From a virus, in IMG/VR virus record IMGVR_UViG_3300045051_000401, positions 1 through 58,317 of that record: DNA of 58,317 nt; one strand, 5' to 3'. Below, in pieces: positions 20,201-27,316 of the stretch (its first letter is position 1; each line of letters starts with the position of its first letter). Made by a program: the position numbers and the translations under genes. The notes under the pieces are model-generated. The model was not told where the DNA came from. It was given only the letters and a program-made list of their open reading frames with translations, and made no database searches.

Positions 20201-23200
20201 GGCCAGATTTCCGAGGATAAGATCCCGGCGGTAACGCAGTTCCTGAACCGTTTGCTGTCGCTGCGGCTCGATACTCAGAGCACGGTCTTTGATCTGTTCC
20301 TTGCGGAGCTGGAGCAGCAGATTGAAGCTGCCAAGCAGATGGGGACTTTTGATGACGGGATGCAGACGGTTCGCCACGTAGGCGCCACGATCAACCAGGA
20401 GGAAGAGGTTTATCGTGATGAACTGACCAATGCCTCAACCAAGTATCTGGCGATCGAGTACAAAACACCGCTGCCGATCTACGATTTTGATGAAACAAAC
20501 ACGTTCATTCAGGGGCGGCGGAGAGCCGGCGGCAATGCCGGCTGGTTCAAGAACAAGCACTCCGGGAAAATTGCCGGGATCTATCTGACCACCGGTACCC
20601 GTACCGAAACTGACGGCCGTATTGTCTCGGTGTATGGCGTGTGGCGGACCAGCGGCAATTCCTTTGAGACAGCAACCAAGATCGGAGATCTCAATAGCAA
20701 GTGGGAGCGGATCGATGACGTGGAAGCTGCCCGTGGTTTATGGGAAGGGGAGAACAAGGCCCGGCCCAAGACTGCCACGCACAAGCTGAATATGGTTGTC
20801 GGGGGGATCCTGCCGATCTGGAACCGCTTTAACAACGACAGTATAAGGGTGGTCCGGATCGGGACCGATGACGGCCGGCGTTTCCTGGGGCGCCAGATTG
20901 CTCCGGTGGATCTGGCTGAAACCATGAGGAAGCTGAACGTCACGAGCCCAACCGCCAAAATGACCGGCGCCGATCTGGCCAAGGAGATCATGAACGGTCA
21001 GCGGGTGGAAATGTCGAACGGCTGGAAGTTCAAGCGCGTCAAGGTGTCGAATGATACCAGGATCGAGATCGCACCGAAGGGGTACCTGACCCGCATGGCC
21101 GAGGATTACATGCGGCGGGCCGGCGTGCTCTTTGAAACGATCCAGTATCAGCCGCGCTATTTTGTGCCAACCGGGGAAAAGGCCGGGGGTACGATCGATG
21201 CCCTGATGCGCTCGCTCGGGATGAACGCTACCGATATCGGTGATGCGAACAGCGGAAGTGACGCCAATTTTGCACTGTCGGAGGATCTGCTTGACCCGGC
21301 AATTCCCGGTAACCTCTCCGGCACTTCTAAAACCACGCGGGCACTGGCCAATTCGTACATAGGGTATCTGGGTGCCCGTCTCAAGGCGGCGGGCTTTGAT
21401 GTTACCTTTGTGGCGCATGGCCGGGTGGATCATCCGAAAGAGGTGATGATCAAGATATCGGCCAAGAAGGATGGCGTCCCGGATGTTATTATTAACCGTT
21501 TCATCGGTGGTACCCATCTCCACCTTGATGAAGTGCGCTCGTTGGATGAAAAAGTACATACCGGTATACTGCGGCCACTGTATAAAGCTGAAAGCGATAT
21601 TGCCAAGCGTTATGGCTTGACTGTTTCCAGCGATTTGATAAACTCAAATAAGGGGAATACTCTTGAGAAGTACCGGGAGTTCTACCCGCAATACCAGAAC
21701 AAAGAAGGGGAATACTATCATGTTGCCACGCACGAGAAGCCCGCAACGTACAGTTTCTACCCCGGAGACGTCCTCTCTGCAGCCTTCGACAACCGGGGGC
21801 TCTCGCTCTCCGGTGAAAGACTCCTCTACCAGTACGCTACCGATGCGGCTCGCGGGCTTGAGGAAATTCAGCGAAGCGGTAGAAAAGGATCCTCTGGCGT
21901 AAATCTTAAACTGACTGACCGAACCTCCACCGGAATTCAGGCGGCCGAAGCACGCGCCTGGGTGTCCACCCTCCCCTTCGCGCAGCACGTCAATGTTGTT
22001 CAGGCTGTTGACGATCTGCCGACAAACGCCCGTAACGAAATAACCATCTCAAAGGTCAACCCTTCGCGCGTGCAAGCCATGGAGCTACACGGCACGATCC
22101 ATGTCATTGCCGATAATGTCACGGACATGCAGCGCGTCCGTGCGCTCGTTATCGGGCACGAGCTGGCACACGCCGGCCAGACAGACAAGATCGTGGATCT
22201 GGCGGTGGATTGGTTCAAGCGGACCGCTGACAAGGACTCGGAGCAGGCCCGCAACGCACATGCCACGCTGGAGCAGATTGCCGGCCGGTACGGGTATGAT
22301 CTGAAAAACGCCAAGCAGTACCGCCGGGCAGTACAGGAAGCAACGGCAGCCATTGCCGAGCAGGCCGCTACCGAGGGGTGGAAGCCGGCCGGGGTGCTGC
22401 AGCGGATCTTTATGTATGTCAAACACTGGCTCCGGCAGCAGGGGTTGATCAAGCATGTGTCTGACAGTGAGTTGTCGCTGGCCGTGGCGGAAATGCTCCG
22501 GATTGGTGAAAAGCGCTTATCGGTTGGCCAGGGTGGCAGTGAGGCGCAGCTGGCAGCGGCGTGGCATGGTAGCCCGTATGATCATGATGGTTTTAGCTCG
22601 GAGTATATTGGCGAGGGTGAAGGCCACCAATCATACGGGTACGGACTCTATTTTGCTGAATCAAAAGAAATCGCGGACTATTACCGCGAAGTGCTTTCCA
22701 AGGGTAATGCCCTTAGTATGGAAGAGCTGGAAAACTATTTCCAGCCCGGCCGGATCGTGCCGTCATACGCTGGCCAGGACCGGGTTGTTTCTTTTAATCG
22801 TGGTGATGATAACCATGGCTGGAGTGTGACGGTTCATCATGTTGACAGGAATGGCGAGAAGGTGTCAGGCCCGGAGGGGCGCAACCGTACCCATTTCACC
22901 ATGCCGAGCGCGAAAGACTACGAAAAGGTGACCGGGGAAAAGCCGAAGTTGGGTACGTTGTACCAGGTGGAGCTGGTGCCGAAAGAAGATGAATACCTGT
23001 TGTGGGATAAGCCGCTGAGTGAGCAGAGCGAGAAGGTGCAGGCGGCGCTTGCAAACATTCCTACTGAAGTCAACATGAAGCAAACGGGGGAGCAGTTTTA
23101 TACTGGTGATGAAATGTCCTGGGCTACTCTAAAGGCGAGACATTTGGATGATACCTCGACCGATAAGGCTGCCTCCGACTATCTTCACTCCCTCGGGATC

Positions 23201-26200
23201 CGGGGAATCAAATACCTCAATGGTAGTAGCCGCAACAATATGGAGCAGATGCAGAGTGTGCTCCAGAATTCGCTGAATTTTTACCGGAGTGCCAGAAAGG
23301 GCGGCAATACGGAGCAGGCGGAACGCTGGAAGGAGCGGTATAAAGAGGCCCGGAAAAAGCTGAATGATGCGTATAACTATGTCATTTTCAACGATGCCGA
23401 TGTGGAAATCAAAGCCAAGTTTGCCCTCTCCGAAGAAGAGCAGCAGCAGGCGATCCACAAGATATCCGAAGCAGCCACGCTGGAGAACCTGAAAGAGATC
23501 CTGAACCCGCTCGATTACTCCCGCTTCCGGGACTTTGCCGGCGATCGGCTCTCGCATAACGCGAATACCTGGCTGGCTGACAACCTCGGCAATCCGTTCT
23601 GGGTGAAAGAGAATAACCCGGCGGCCCGGCCGTTTTATGATGAGGCCAAGGATCGGGAAGTTACCCGGATGGATAATAACATCCGGATGTTTGGCGGCCT
23701 GCTGGACCGGGACGGCAAGCGGATCGGCTGGGACAAGGTAAAGGGACTGTTTAACTGGTCTGATAAGATTACGGCCTGGGGCAAGATCCGGCAGGAGCAG
23801 TACAACAACCTCACCGACAAGCAGAAAGCGGCCTATGACGTGATCCGCTTTGAAGGTGATGCCTATAACAAGGTGTATGCGACACTGGACAATGCGCTCC
23901 ATAACCACCGGATCCGCGCGGCCGGTCTGGATGCCCAGACTTTTGCGTTCTACCAGGCAGCCATGGCCGAAGAGGCTAAGGCGTTTGAGGTAAAGCTGGC
24001 GATCGCGCAGGAAAATATGGCGGAAGCCGGCATGACTCCGGAGGATATCGAGGGGCACATTGCCGAATACCGGGCCAAGTACAAGGATATCGAGGGGTGG
24101 GTCCACCGGGACCATGGCGAAGGTGAATATCAGGTGCGGGTCTATCAGGATATTACCGAGCTGGATCTGGAGACTGATGTTGTGCAGCACCGGGACGAGA
24201 CAACGGACCGGATCCGTCTCGCCACGTTCCCCGGTGTGGAAGTGTCCCGCAAGATCGAGGCGATCGTGGACCGTCTCGGGGGGAGTTTCAAGCAGCTGCG
24301 GAATGGTGCGATCGTGGTGCTGATGCCGGAGGGACGTGGCCAGCAGGCACTGAAAGAGTTTCAGGAGATCGAGCTGCTGGACAAGGAAGGAAAGCCGAAA
24401 TACAAGGTGCTGGTGTATTCCCGCTTTGTTGCCTCCAAGGCCCGCGCCAGAAGTCTGGCCCGTGAAGTAAGGGGGAATTACAAGGCGGCCATGCCCCGGA
24501 ATTATCGCCCTGGTGGCAGCTATGAAACCTCGTGGAGTTTTTCGGCCAAGCTGAATGAAGAGGATTACCAGGTACTGAAAACCTCTGATATGAAGCTGGA
24601 GCTGATCCTGCGCAATGCGATCGACAAGGCAAAGGCCCGCAGCGAGATCAGTGCGGCGGATGCGACCGGAGTACAGGAGGCGTTGGTGCAGAGTGTGGCA
24701 GAGATCCTGCTGGGACGTGGCGCCGGCCTCTACCAGATCCGCCGGGCTCAGTATCTGATCGAGGGGTACGATACCAGTAACGCCGTCAAGAAGTACGAGG
24801 ATTACATCAACGGTACCGCCGGCCTCTTCTCCAAGGCCCGGTATGCCCTGCGCCAGTTCAAGAACATGAAGAGCGCGCCGCCAACGATCCGGGCGTGGGC
24901 TACCAAGTATGTCAGCGATTCCCTGCGCAATATGGGGCGGGCTGATATGGTCTCGGGCAATGCCCGCGCGCTGGTGTCGCTCTGGTACCTTGGTTTCAAT
25001 GCGTCGTGGATGCTGGTAAACTCCACGCAGCCGTATGTGCTGGGGCAGGCGGAATTGTCACGGTATACCAAAGGAGCGACCGGGAAGATTGCCCGCGCGG
25101 AAAAGGATGTTATCACCGGGAAACTGACTGATGAAGAGAAGTCGCTGTTTGAGGAAATGGCGGTACGGAGTCAGGACCATGATTCGATGATGGCGGAAAT
25201 GACCGGGATGAATGAGGGGGTCGGCGGCGCCGCGTCCAAGGCGTTGCATGGTGCTACTCAGGTTGCCATGGCACTCGGGCAGCGGGTGGAAGTAATGAAC
25301 CGCCATACCATGATCGTGGCGGCGTACCGGGTATTCCGGAAAGAGCAGCGGCTGGATCATGCCACCGCTCTTGATAAAGCGCTCCAGGTCAACAGCATGG
25401 TCAATATCGATATGGGCCGCTACAACCTGCCGGGGTGGGCTCGTGGCCCGGTCGGCCGTACCTTCTATGCGCTGCAGTCGTATATTCAGCACATGCTCAA
25501 CTATCTGTATAACCGGAGCAGCAGCGGCGATCGTGCTGATCAGAAAGCGGTATTGCGGTTGCTGTTCGCCATGTTCCTGATCGGTGGACTCCCTGCAGGA
25601 GCACCGGGAAGTGACGAGCTGGACAAACTGATTCAGCAGCTGTTTGGCTATTCGCCAAAACTGGCCCTGAAATCATGGGCACGGAAGCAGGCCAAGGAGT
25701 ACGGTACTCTGGGGGAAATGCTGGAGGGGTTTGTCTGGCATGGTGTGCCGGGTGCGTTCAAGCCGTTCGGGGTTGGCGTCTCGCTGACCGGCGCCACGCA
25801 GATCCGGCTGCCGGTGATCTCCAGTGTGATCGGCGGGGATGATATGTTTAAGGCGGTCGGCGGCCCGGTGGCTGGTCTGGGGGTCAAGGGGATCATGTCC
25901 TTTAAGGCTGCGGTCCGGGGCGATTGGGGGCGTGCGGTTGAGTACATGCTGCCCACGGCGGCCTCAAACATTGCCAGCGGGATCCGGCAGGCTACTGACG
26001 GCGTAAAAACCGCCGGCGGCAAGCGGGTTGATTACAAGGGCAAGCAGCTGAAAATGGAACCGCACGAGGCGGTTATCCGGGCGGTTGGTCTGCAGCCGGT
26101 CCGTACCGCTGATATTTCAGAGACGCGCGGGTATGAAAAGAGCCTGGTAACCGAGTGGAATGATCGCCGCAAGGATGCCCTGGACAGCTACCGCATGAGC

Positions 26201-26356
26201 CGTAAGCTGAAATATATTCAGCAGTTTAACCGGAGCCTGCGCGATAGTCAGGCGCAGGGTTTGGTCCCGGCGATCTCTGCTGAATCGTTGTCAAACGTCT
26301 GGGGCCGCCAGAATAAAAAGAAAGGGAGCTGGGAGCGGGAGCATGGTGCAGATTAG
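8258..26356 (+). CDS. Giant polyvalent (DarB-like) virion protein, 6,032 residues
   Basis: One uninterrupted frame of 18.1 kb; ATG 8258 or 8261 both follow AAAGGGG. Domains, with rough residues: PEGF-x-LE N-terminus; inorganic pyrophosphatase-like domain 690-835; C5-cytosine methyltransferase-like domain 985-1150 with Pro-Cys at 1046-1047 and a later MENP; LPD1-type domain 2130-2400, whose expected HExxH is REFFH at 2227; N6-adenine methyltransferase 2810-3100 with EPSAG at 2932 and NPPF at 2997; Strawberry-notch-type helicase 3285-4150 with GDGTGVGKG at 3334, DEAH at 3461 and QGLGRSHRTNQ at 3872; zincin with HELAH at 4634; ADP-ribosyltransferase-like 4767-5055; and a long PLxRFG/LPD38-type C-terminus. 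Methylase plus this helicase is the layout of phage P1 DarB, which enters with the DNA and blocks restriction. A similar entry role is inferred. Confidence 0.88.
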   Translation: MMPLPEGFQLENTQDAQRLTVPEGFVLESAAPAPSGMAPESSDGWLTRAVKQIPAVVAGIARSGYDMGKEIVTHPIDTAVDVGHGMQSVARRAPDTFKQIGAGVWQAMNEAPEYDPSATDAEGYNPTAGFFNRDGVTLAESNREAAQKAAAFGREVTENIQIDKTAHPRTTKTGTMLENTAESLLQQAPGVALSIAGFPGVGLPMMGIQTFGQKYAENRAAGMSIADATHNSAFQGGVEIGTELMPFVAMAKFMKPGKFSTKVVDYMLSEIPGEHIATALQNSSDAYFDEKDPAKRMAQVKEYLGSHKFTEDQVDTFWTTILQGGIISAAGRSAKGVADHIGGMAPEAGVQPAAAAAPAPVVAQNESYEDITDMPAPKGPLESAAAQAPVVAPVVEPAAAVPERQITEADQVDFENAVAWENNLRTQGRSAVTEMEGETDRDYAWRLLDAYRAAITPTVAAYDGPAVQPDSEQVKGGMESGATDTVPVLQGPAKVDGMEMEVSGMQSGVPGRTGNISEPGGKVDDLSRVRQETSPEAEVSQLRGKTISQAEMDAAVQHLIAETKTRPKMALHAVKWFLEKGNSGMPESFATVLTDYFKANPVKGEEAAPATAAAAAPDYSDVSYLVDGKTPAEIQKAADIARGVGNDERADRILAYAKSKSDLDAAAHEAATSPHNDIPEPSQAQIEAGNYKKGHINLQGLDISIENPAGSLRKGVDDSGKAWETKLAHHYGYIKGTVGKDKDHVDVFIGPNPESDRVFVVDQIDPKTGKLDEHKVMLGFTSEEEARSGYLANYDQSGPGRIGALAATSIGQFHRWLKHGDTKKAFAGSNWAEDAPSPTPAAADESQAETKSESRPEVAAYEKRLKAAFNTLELGKVTDEFHNDDSLTDDEWRYLEGVSLDLEQQLGKKPHVKDGEIDLDELEHVVDFDDLPRKLDAFPEVAKTQQASKLPGADVVLSQADADKIVAGWKQEALRIGAEEDNSKKVVLSFFDRTGHWSKPWKDAGYQVLSYDIQTGDDLMEFFPLNDIMQVREAGLDIVGVLAAPPCTSFAVSGARWWQDQHDKADNDMVEKKYGWQAARYFDTPLEYAKTLVKLSELAIEMADPAWYAMENPVGRFAEQNDLPKAALSFDPANFGNPYTKKTMIWGEFNTVLPTANVAPTQGSLIHTLRGDVPEQKQLRSETPDGFAYAFFMANHKTAAASATANADANADAVAAAPRADGSKSKHRQNLEKLLRNAKTEAGRAKFLKKLEALKQKESAASDAATASANDAATATADAPAQKPAERLPLPAKRDDRGPEGQKAYLAMLDRYDLYQDSPSDRRDFDNFFYSHYYAGWKDYGQPVIELEMHRETGNEAYAAGLADGVKVEAKPDKAKPDKAKPAKKVVFATEEQEMQRFRLYQQLNALKDAPKSKYKTMNDKRFAEKQIKELEKQLKKLPIGMLTAFGVKELSYGRPQSLADLGVLVHWKTGMDFNILHNDTLEEAYADFSEGRGKVFTKEYFDARWHELWPAKAPKDADLETRTRIEARAAGFRYYSTNFAPDHPGAVTWRRPDGKGEVVLRDGEFSVVPGYREPAVPFKTFKEAAEFLDNPAVPPAVSAPMKNRLKLAHENFKARKAAERQGAFSAKRFGNALALLKAKNEARKTKVAEHQARKRVAEAAVFSAMVNHDVIGNLSLQAKSTAEIATFNKEAAEIVAEHIQALIDKAETPQEMLVYSEMLVDGKPVLPESFFTALRKDAAKAFQQNEKEKNRDPEVYRSALASNLVARSIAEGTEEARRYKEGFDHALKGKTKSTLPSDDSRYFDGYKDAQAWIDTAEGKAWYEGKRTAKEKSTGDALKRAWDRQKKDLASIDSEDMKKAWTRLLKATARADHFPIMLAEDATPGAREWLEKFRSKVATFSDFYMWEAVNSATGKYTRPETAFEGRYNSDKGRIRDARNKKIEKNVTPEYYDVLRRDGYLVGKRFETEAEAQALIDSGEDLFKGGTVWPGRVQHTGVNDQHFSLTKAELLEVSKEIAADYQTRVHGLAERFKGVKDLTGIKEVVEGMFNAHPIEKTDEYEANKSLYRDERMDIVRMLPDDDKYSYWTRLARIETVENTKTKRDSLVRPRLDKIIRKGVVNARNGRDISADQLKKTFGFADITIGQYVTAQQAQDHINYTYDALMTLVDLLKNKPKDLSFGGKLHYAIGALGSGKYAAHFQPKQAHPSGGTVPVINVTNTKGDGAFLREFFHAIDFLTTDPRLKQVISSVKSLLVDVPYSAEEVLKDVEGFLDGRRSFTRMPRNSTPKDHALYLLNHYYSRAGKSGRQTDFYREAQKLDAGRGNDPYWSNQYEPFARMAEAWGYDALRDQSAQDDYLVANWAEDGKVTSPQYKGTPYPRGEERGRLVKVFGELIDAMAWGDDGPVLKEGHKWHDTLPYEDAAAPFRKARQDALDNLDKIAANLKARKAEEAAERERKRQEAIWGTVPVEEPAPAPVPPAETVASEDPAVGTSIDELSALFDEVADSMAAEAQEEPKAEAPGTAVERQGWTVEDVKFLRDLVEEGTMVLLASDEFATAHQIPTIHSFSGKATVAHMGYGVFKAKNDTYEVTWTGGGAMSSTPGGHPYTTVSVVDGLFVYPKNEIMATLTGVLEESRKANTKSLLQNGRSGKLQTAAEQTVAPVAPKSNDVAPPLPSLSVEQDKTAAALAKEFAKHGVEGIDEALKGLVGIFGGGPNKLLSFPAGFDEEAYKLAKPHFEASAKAFHKAGMTFKEFVATFFRSIIQSFGVGVKPYAVQFAKDYEATYNELQKEQAAPATQEAVVADNSPAAGLADWVHFNLNKNKAISWQELFSKADQFYGGTQADGTYSVKDAYDAVELGINQALLEKERLGSFPSSAAIAADVMKSLESLLDLVPTQTKRTAEMDEFQQFSTPPHFAWLANWTANLRPEDTYLEPSAGVGGLATFGKLAGVKQVVVNELSARRLALLRLLPFDRFFSENAEQLDNILPDDVKPTVIVMNPPFSSTAGRVEGQRKTINGAKHIEQALARLAPGGRLVAIVGEGMAHNKPNFRDWWKNIEKKYAVRANIGIDGTSYSKYGTTFDNQILVIDKVAPTGAEILTGKVAHPNEAFALLEGIRNDRPTTETAGSGSSVASQQGSGTAVQSGTGNQIAVDAAGDSGSPVVGSGRRGAEVQAGNRPGTADAGRAAGDGKPGSSSTDSVRSGRTGADGHTGGTDQSGNATGNSSNSDNLGDKLGSEVELKADAASELGEINNSVFEQYVPKKVRIEGSVPHNTPLVESAALAAVSGPDPTYTPNLPKEVITKGLLSDAQLESVVYAGQAHQQWLVNGQRRGFFLGDGTGVGKGRQISGIILDNMRQGQKKAVWISKKTPLIEDAKRDFADIGGDPKLIFAQDKTKAAEDIKAEQGIMFAGYALLRGQTSAARDAIKANGRVKISDKRGLSYVRTQQIANWLGADFDGVIVFDEAHEMGNAVPVKGTRGTKKPSDQALAALELQRALPRAKVVYVSATGATEVANLAYADRLGLWGEGTPFTDVHAFVGSLSQSVSAMELVAQNLKQMGLYLARSLSFDGIVYNKIEHDLTDYQRETYDLLATAWQGVLQNINEALQDTGVMDPHTGKSTGKESGKIKSAIMSAFWGSHQRFFNQIITAGAMPSVLEQIEKDLSENKSVVLQLVNTNEADQERALAKMAGQTIKEGEEDSVEELDLTPREQLINFIERAFPVRQMEQYTDGIDEKGNPIIRLRPVLDSAGKPVLNRDAVAKRDQLIERIRGIRIPDSAMQMLINHFGPEKVAEITGRTQRVIYDEKGKMKIEKRGPSAVAADSNNFKDGKKKILIFSQAGGTGFSFHADKRYKNQDQRSHYILQPGWSADRAIQGLGRSHRTNQSSTPIYRLVTTDIPAQKRFISSIARRLEQLGALTSGQRDTAGGSLFSATDNLESIYSTRAVKQFFTNAFGTGQTRTGYDQLPDDLLEQMGLQGIIDPDTGQISEDKIPAVTQFLNRLLSLRLDTQSTVFDLFLAELEQQIEAAKQMGTFDDGMQTVRHVGATINQEEEVYRDELTNASTKYLAIEYKTPLPIYDFDETNTFIQGRRRAGGNAGWFKNKHSGKIAGIYLTTGTRTETDGRIVSVYGVWRTSGNSFETATKIGDLNSKWERIDDVEAARGLWEGENKARPKTATHKLNMVVGGILPIWNRFNNDSIRVVRIGTDDGRRFLGRQIAPVDLAETMRKLNVTSPTAKMTGADLAKEIMNGQRVEMSNGWKFKRVKVSNDTRIEIAPKGYLTRMAEDYMRRAGVLFETIQYQPRYFVPTGEKAGGTIDALMRSLGMNATDIGDANSGSDANFALSEDLLDPAIPGNLSGTSKTTRALANSYIGYLGARLKAAGFDVTFVAHGRVDHPKEVMIKISAKKDGVPDVIINRFIGGTHLHLDEVRSLDEKVHTGILRPLYKAESDIAKRYGLTVSSDLINSNKGNTLEKYREFYPQYQNKEGEYYHVATHEKPATYSFYPGDVLSAAFDNRGLSLSGERLLYQYATDAARGLEEIQRSGRKGSSGVNLKLTDRTSTGIQAAEARAWVSTLPFAQHVNVVQAVDDLPTNARNEITISKVNPSRVQAMELHGTIHVIADNVTDMQRVRALVIGHELAHAGQTDKIVDLAVDWFKRTADKDSEQARNAHATLEQIAGRYGYDLKNAKQYRRAVQEATAAIAEQAATEGWKPAGVLQRIFMYVKHWLRQQGLIKHVSDSELSLAVAEMLRIGEKRLSVGQGGSEAQLAAAWHGSPYDHDGFSSEYIGEGEGHQSYGYGLYFAESKEIADYYREVLSKGNALSMEELENYFQPGRIVPSYAGQDRVVSFNRGDDNHGWSVTVHHVDRNGEKVSGPEGRNRTHFTMPSAKDYEKVTGEKPKLGTLYQVELVPKEDEYLLWDKPLSEQSEKVQAALANIPTEVNMKQTGEQFYTGDEMSWATLKARHLDDTSTDKAASDYLHSLGIRGIKYLNGSSRNNMEQMQSVLQNSLNFYRSARKGGNTEQAERWKERYKEARKKLNDAYNYVIFNDADVEIKAKFALSEEEQQQAIHKISEAATLENLKEILNPLDYSRFRDFAGDRLSHNANTWLADNLGNPFWVKENNPAARPFYDEAKDREVTRMDNNIRMFGGLLDRDGKRIGWDKVKGLFNWSDKITAWGKIRQEQYNNLTDKQKAAYDVIRFEGDAYNKVYATLDNALHNHRIRAAGLDAQTFAFYQAAMAEEAKAFEVKLAIAQENMAEAGMTPEDIEGHIAEYRAKYKDIEGWVHRDHGEGEYQVRVYQDITELDLETDVVQHRDETTDRIRLATFPGVEVSRKIEAIVDRLGGSFKQLRNGAIVVLMPEGRGQQALKEFQEIELLDKEGKPKYKVLVYSRFVASKARARSLAREVRGNYKAAMPRNYRPGGSYETSWSFSAKLNEEDYQVLKTSDMKLELILRNAIDKAKARSEISAADATGVQEALVQSVAEILLGRGAGLYQIRRAQYLIEGYDTSNAVKKYEDYINGTAGLFSKARYALRQFKNMKSAPPTIRAWATKYVSDSLRNMGRADMVSGNARALVSLWYLGFNASWMLVNSTQPYVLGQAELSRYTKGATGKIARAEKDVITGKLTDEEKSLFEEMAVRSQDHDSMMAEMTGMNEGVGGAASKALHGATQVAMALGQRVEVMNRHTMIVAAYRVFRKEQRLDHATALDKALQVNSMVNIDMGRYNLPGWARGPVGRTFYALQSYIQHMLNYLYNRSSSGDRADQKAVLRLLFAMFLIGGLPAGAPGSDELDKLIQQLFGYSPKLALKSWARKQAKEYGTLGEMLEGFVWHGVPGAFKPFGVGVSLTGATQIRLPVISSVIGGDDMFKAVGGPVAGLGVKGIMSFKAAVRGDWGRAVEYMLPTAASNIASGIRQATDGVKTAGGKRVDYKGKQLKMEPHEAVIRAVGLQPVRTADISETRGYEKSLVTEWNDRRKDALDSYRMSRKLKYIQQFNRSLRDSQAQGLVPAISAESLSNVWGRQNKKKGSWEREHGAD
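9696..9827 (+). CDS. Overprinted zinc-ribbon microprotein A
   Basis: A 43-codon frame in the +1 register of the giant gene, starting GTG at 9696 after an AGGGAGG ribosome-binding site (9681-9687) and ending TAG 9825-9827. It encodes CPFC, twelve residues, then CPGC, a textbook Zn-ribbon, with four Trp and Lys residues between the Cys pairs. The frame is closed by a stop at 9678-9680, so this is not a long shadow frame. In the main frame the same bases encode low-complexity Gly/Ser/Glu-rich linker (residues 480-523). Two CxxC pairs, an SD and coupling to the next microgene make chance unlikely. Confidence 0.7.
   Translation: MALQIQCPFCKARPKWTGWKWKCPGCKAEFPDEQVIYLNPEEK
9828..9899 (+). CDS. Overprinted zinc-ribbon microprotein B
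   Basis: A 23-codon frame whose ATG directly abuts the stop of microprotein A, with GGAGG at 9816-9820. It encodes MICPECGKKQ then a basic turn and CHNCGEKL: a complete minimal CxxC...CxxC zinc ribbon. It uses the same +1 register within the giant gene's linker (residues 524-547). Similar short Zn ribbons occur as free-standing genes elsewhere in this phage, for example the start of the gene at 37577 (MICPKCK). Confidence 0.68.
   Translation: MICPECGKKQAPRRKCHNCGEKL
17604..17966 (+). CDS. Overprinted 120-residue helical protein
   Basis: In the +1 register of the giant gene, ATG 17604 follows GGAAGGA (17590-17596) by seven bases, and the frame runs 120 codons to TAG. The protein (MTDQLQRQLDQVAAWPASKE and on) has ordinary globular composition, with amphipathic helices and regularly spaced Leu and Trp. 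The main frame over the same bases (residues 3116-3237, between methylase and helicase) is almost entirely Gly, Ser, Thr, Asp and Asn, as expected when a disordered linker is constrained by another frame. I do not recognise the family. Confidence 0.7.
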   Translation: MTDQLQRQLDQVAAWPASKEAERLCKVAQATRLPWMQPAILDLLSWAVEDAAPKYKLETGRALQMLEELQGMANPVAAARILFDLDGQEQTDIPAELTRAVTRPEIAQTVITLAINSAAK

Positions 26357-26359
26357 TGC

Positions 26360-26410
26360 TTGAGTAATTACTTTTGTTGCGGTAGCTGTTCAATATCATA
26401 GTGAACGGGG
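26360..26410 (+). promoter_or_regulatory. Repeated intergenic element, copy 2
   Basis: Matches copy 1 (4451) almost base for base: TTGAGTAATTAC, TTTTGTTGCGGTAGCTGT and TTCAATATCATAGTGAA, the palindrome carrying one mismatch. It lies in the 60-bp gap between the giant gene and the fibre gene, outside any coding region, which argues that the sequence is kept for regulation and not for protein. Confidence 0.6.
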
Positions 26411-26416
26411 TTGAGT

Positions 26417-27316
26417 ATGGCAGATGTAACTTTGGTGACACTTACAAACGATGGTGATCCGATTACTCGCGGGGATGGTACCCCGCTGGCAAACACGGAA
26501 ATCAGGTTTGAGCTGGTTGATGCCCGGCGCAAAAAGCCGGTTTCGCTCTTTGATGCGGTGTCGGGTGAATATATCTGTGCCGGGGTGGTTACTGCGACCA
26601 CGGATGTAAACGGTGAATTCACCAAACCGTTATGGCCGAACCTGCGCGGTGAGTCTGCTACGCTCTGGAAGGTTACTGTGGCGGGCCTGACTACGGATCC
26701 CTTCTATATCCAGGTGCAGGAAGGAAGCGCGTCAATGACGCTGGCGGCTGCCAAGGCGGCGCTGGCGGTGTTGACGCCGCAAGAGACGGCCCAGGTGTCG
26801 AATCAGGTGAGTCTGGCCACAACAGCGGCGAGCGAGGCGGGGGCGAGCGCTGTTGCTGCGGCTGCTTCTGCTGTTAGCGCGGCCAATCAGGTGGGGCTGG
26901 CCACGACGCAGGCGGGTGATGCGGCAGCTTCTGCAGTTAATGCCGCTGATCAGGTTACTCTGGCCACGACACAGGCAAACAATGCGGCAAGCAGTGCGGC
27001 TGCGGCGGCCGGATCTGCTGCTGCGGCCGGATCGGCCAGCAGTGCGCTGGTAAATGCGCAGGCCGGGAGCTACACGCTGCAGGTGTCTGACCTCGGGAAA
27101 GTGATCGAGTTTACCGCTGTGGCTACCTTGTCGTTGCCGGCGGCCAGCGGTTTCCCGGAGAACTTTCAGTGTCTGGTGTGGAATATGGCCGGCACGGCTG
27201 TTGACGTGACGCTCTCGGGTACCGTGATCGCGGTCGGTACCAAGATCGCCCAGAAGAAAAGCGCCATGTTGCTGGTTAAAGGTGCGACGTGGTACGCGGC
27301 CGGAGGGTTGTCGTGA
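26417..27316 (+). CDS. Tail fibre-like protein with Ala-rich coiled coil
   Basis: 299 residues from ATG 26417. Residues 1-110 form a beta-rich head-binding-type region (WKVTVAGLTTDPFYIQV). Residues 115-210 carry repeats of the type NQVxLATTQAxxAAxSAxxA, typical of trimeric fibre coiled coils. Residues 215-299 are again beta-rich. The stop overlaps the start of the lectin-like gene, so the two may form one appendage. Placement just before the lysis genes suits a second fibre. Confidence 0.65.
   Translation: MADVTLVTLTNDGDPITRGDGTPLANTEIRFELVDARRKKPVSLFDAVSGEYICAGVVTATTDVNGEFTKPLWPNLRGESATLWKVTVAGLTTDPFYIQVQEGSASMTLAAAKAALAVLTPQETAQVSNQVSLATTAASEAGASAVAAAASAVSAANQVGLATTQAGDAAASAVNAADQVTLATTQANNAASSAAAAAGSAAAAGSASSALVNAQAGSYTLQVSDLGKVIEFTAVATLSLPAASGFPENFQCLVWNMAGTAVDVTLSGTVIAVGTKIAQKKSAMLLVKGATWYAAGGLS

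Noticed and set aside
19136-20377. 413-codon open frame on the minus strand within the giant gene
   Set aside because: It is the antisense shadow of the conserved helicase region. Composition is Arg/Leu/His-rich with no motif and no SD.
21663-21902. 79-codon alternative frame in the giant gene
   Set aside because: Thr/Ser/Arg-rich shadow with weak SD. The main frame there is not low complexity, so overprinting is not supported.
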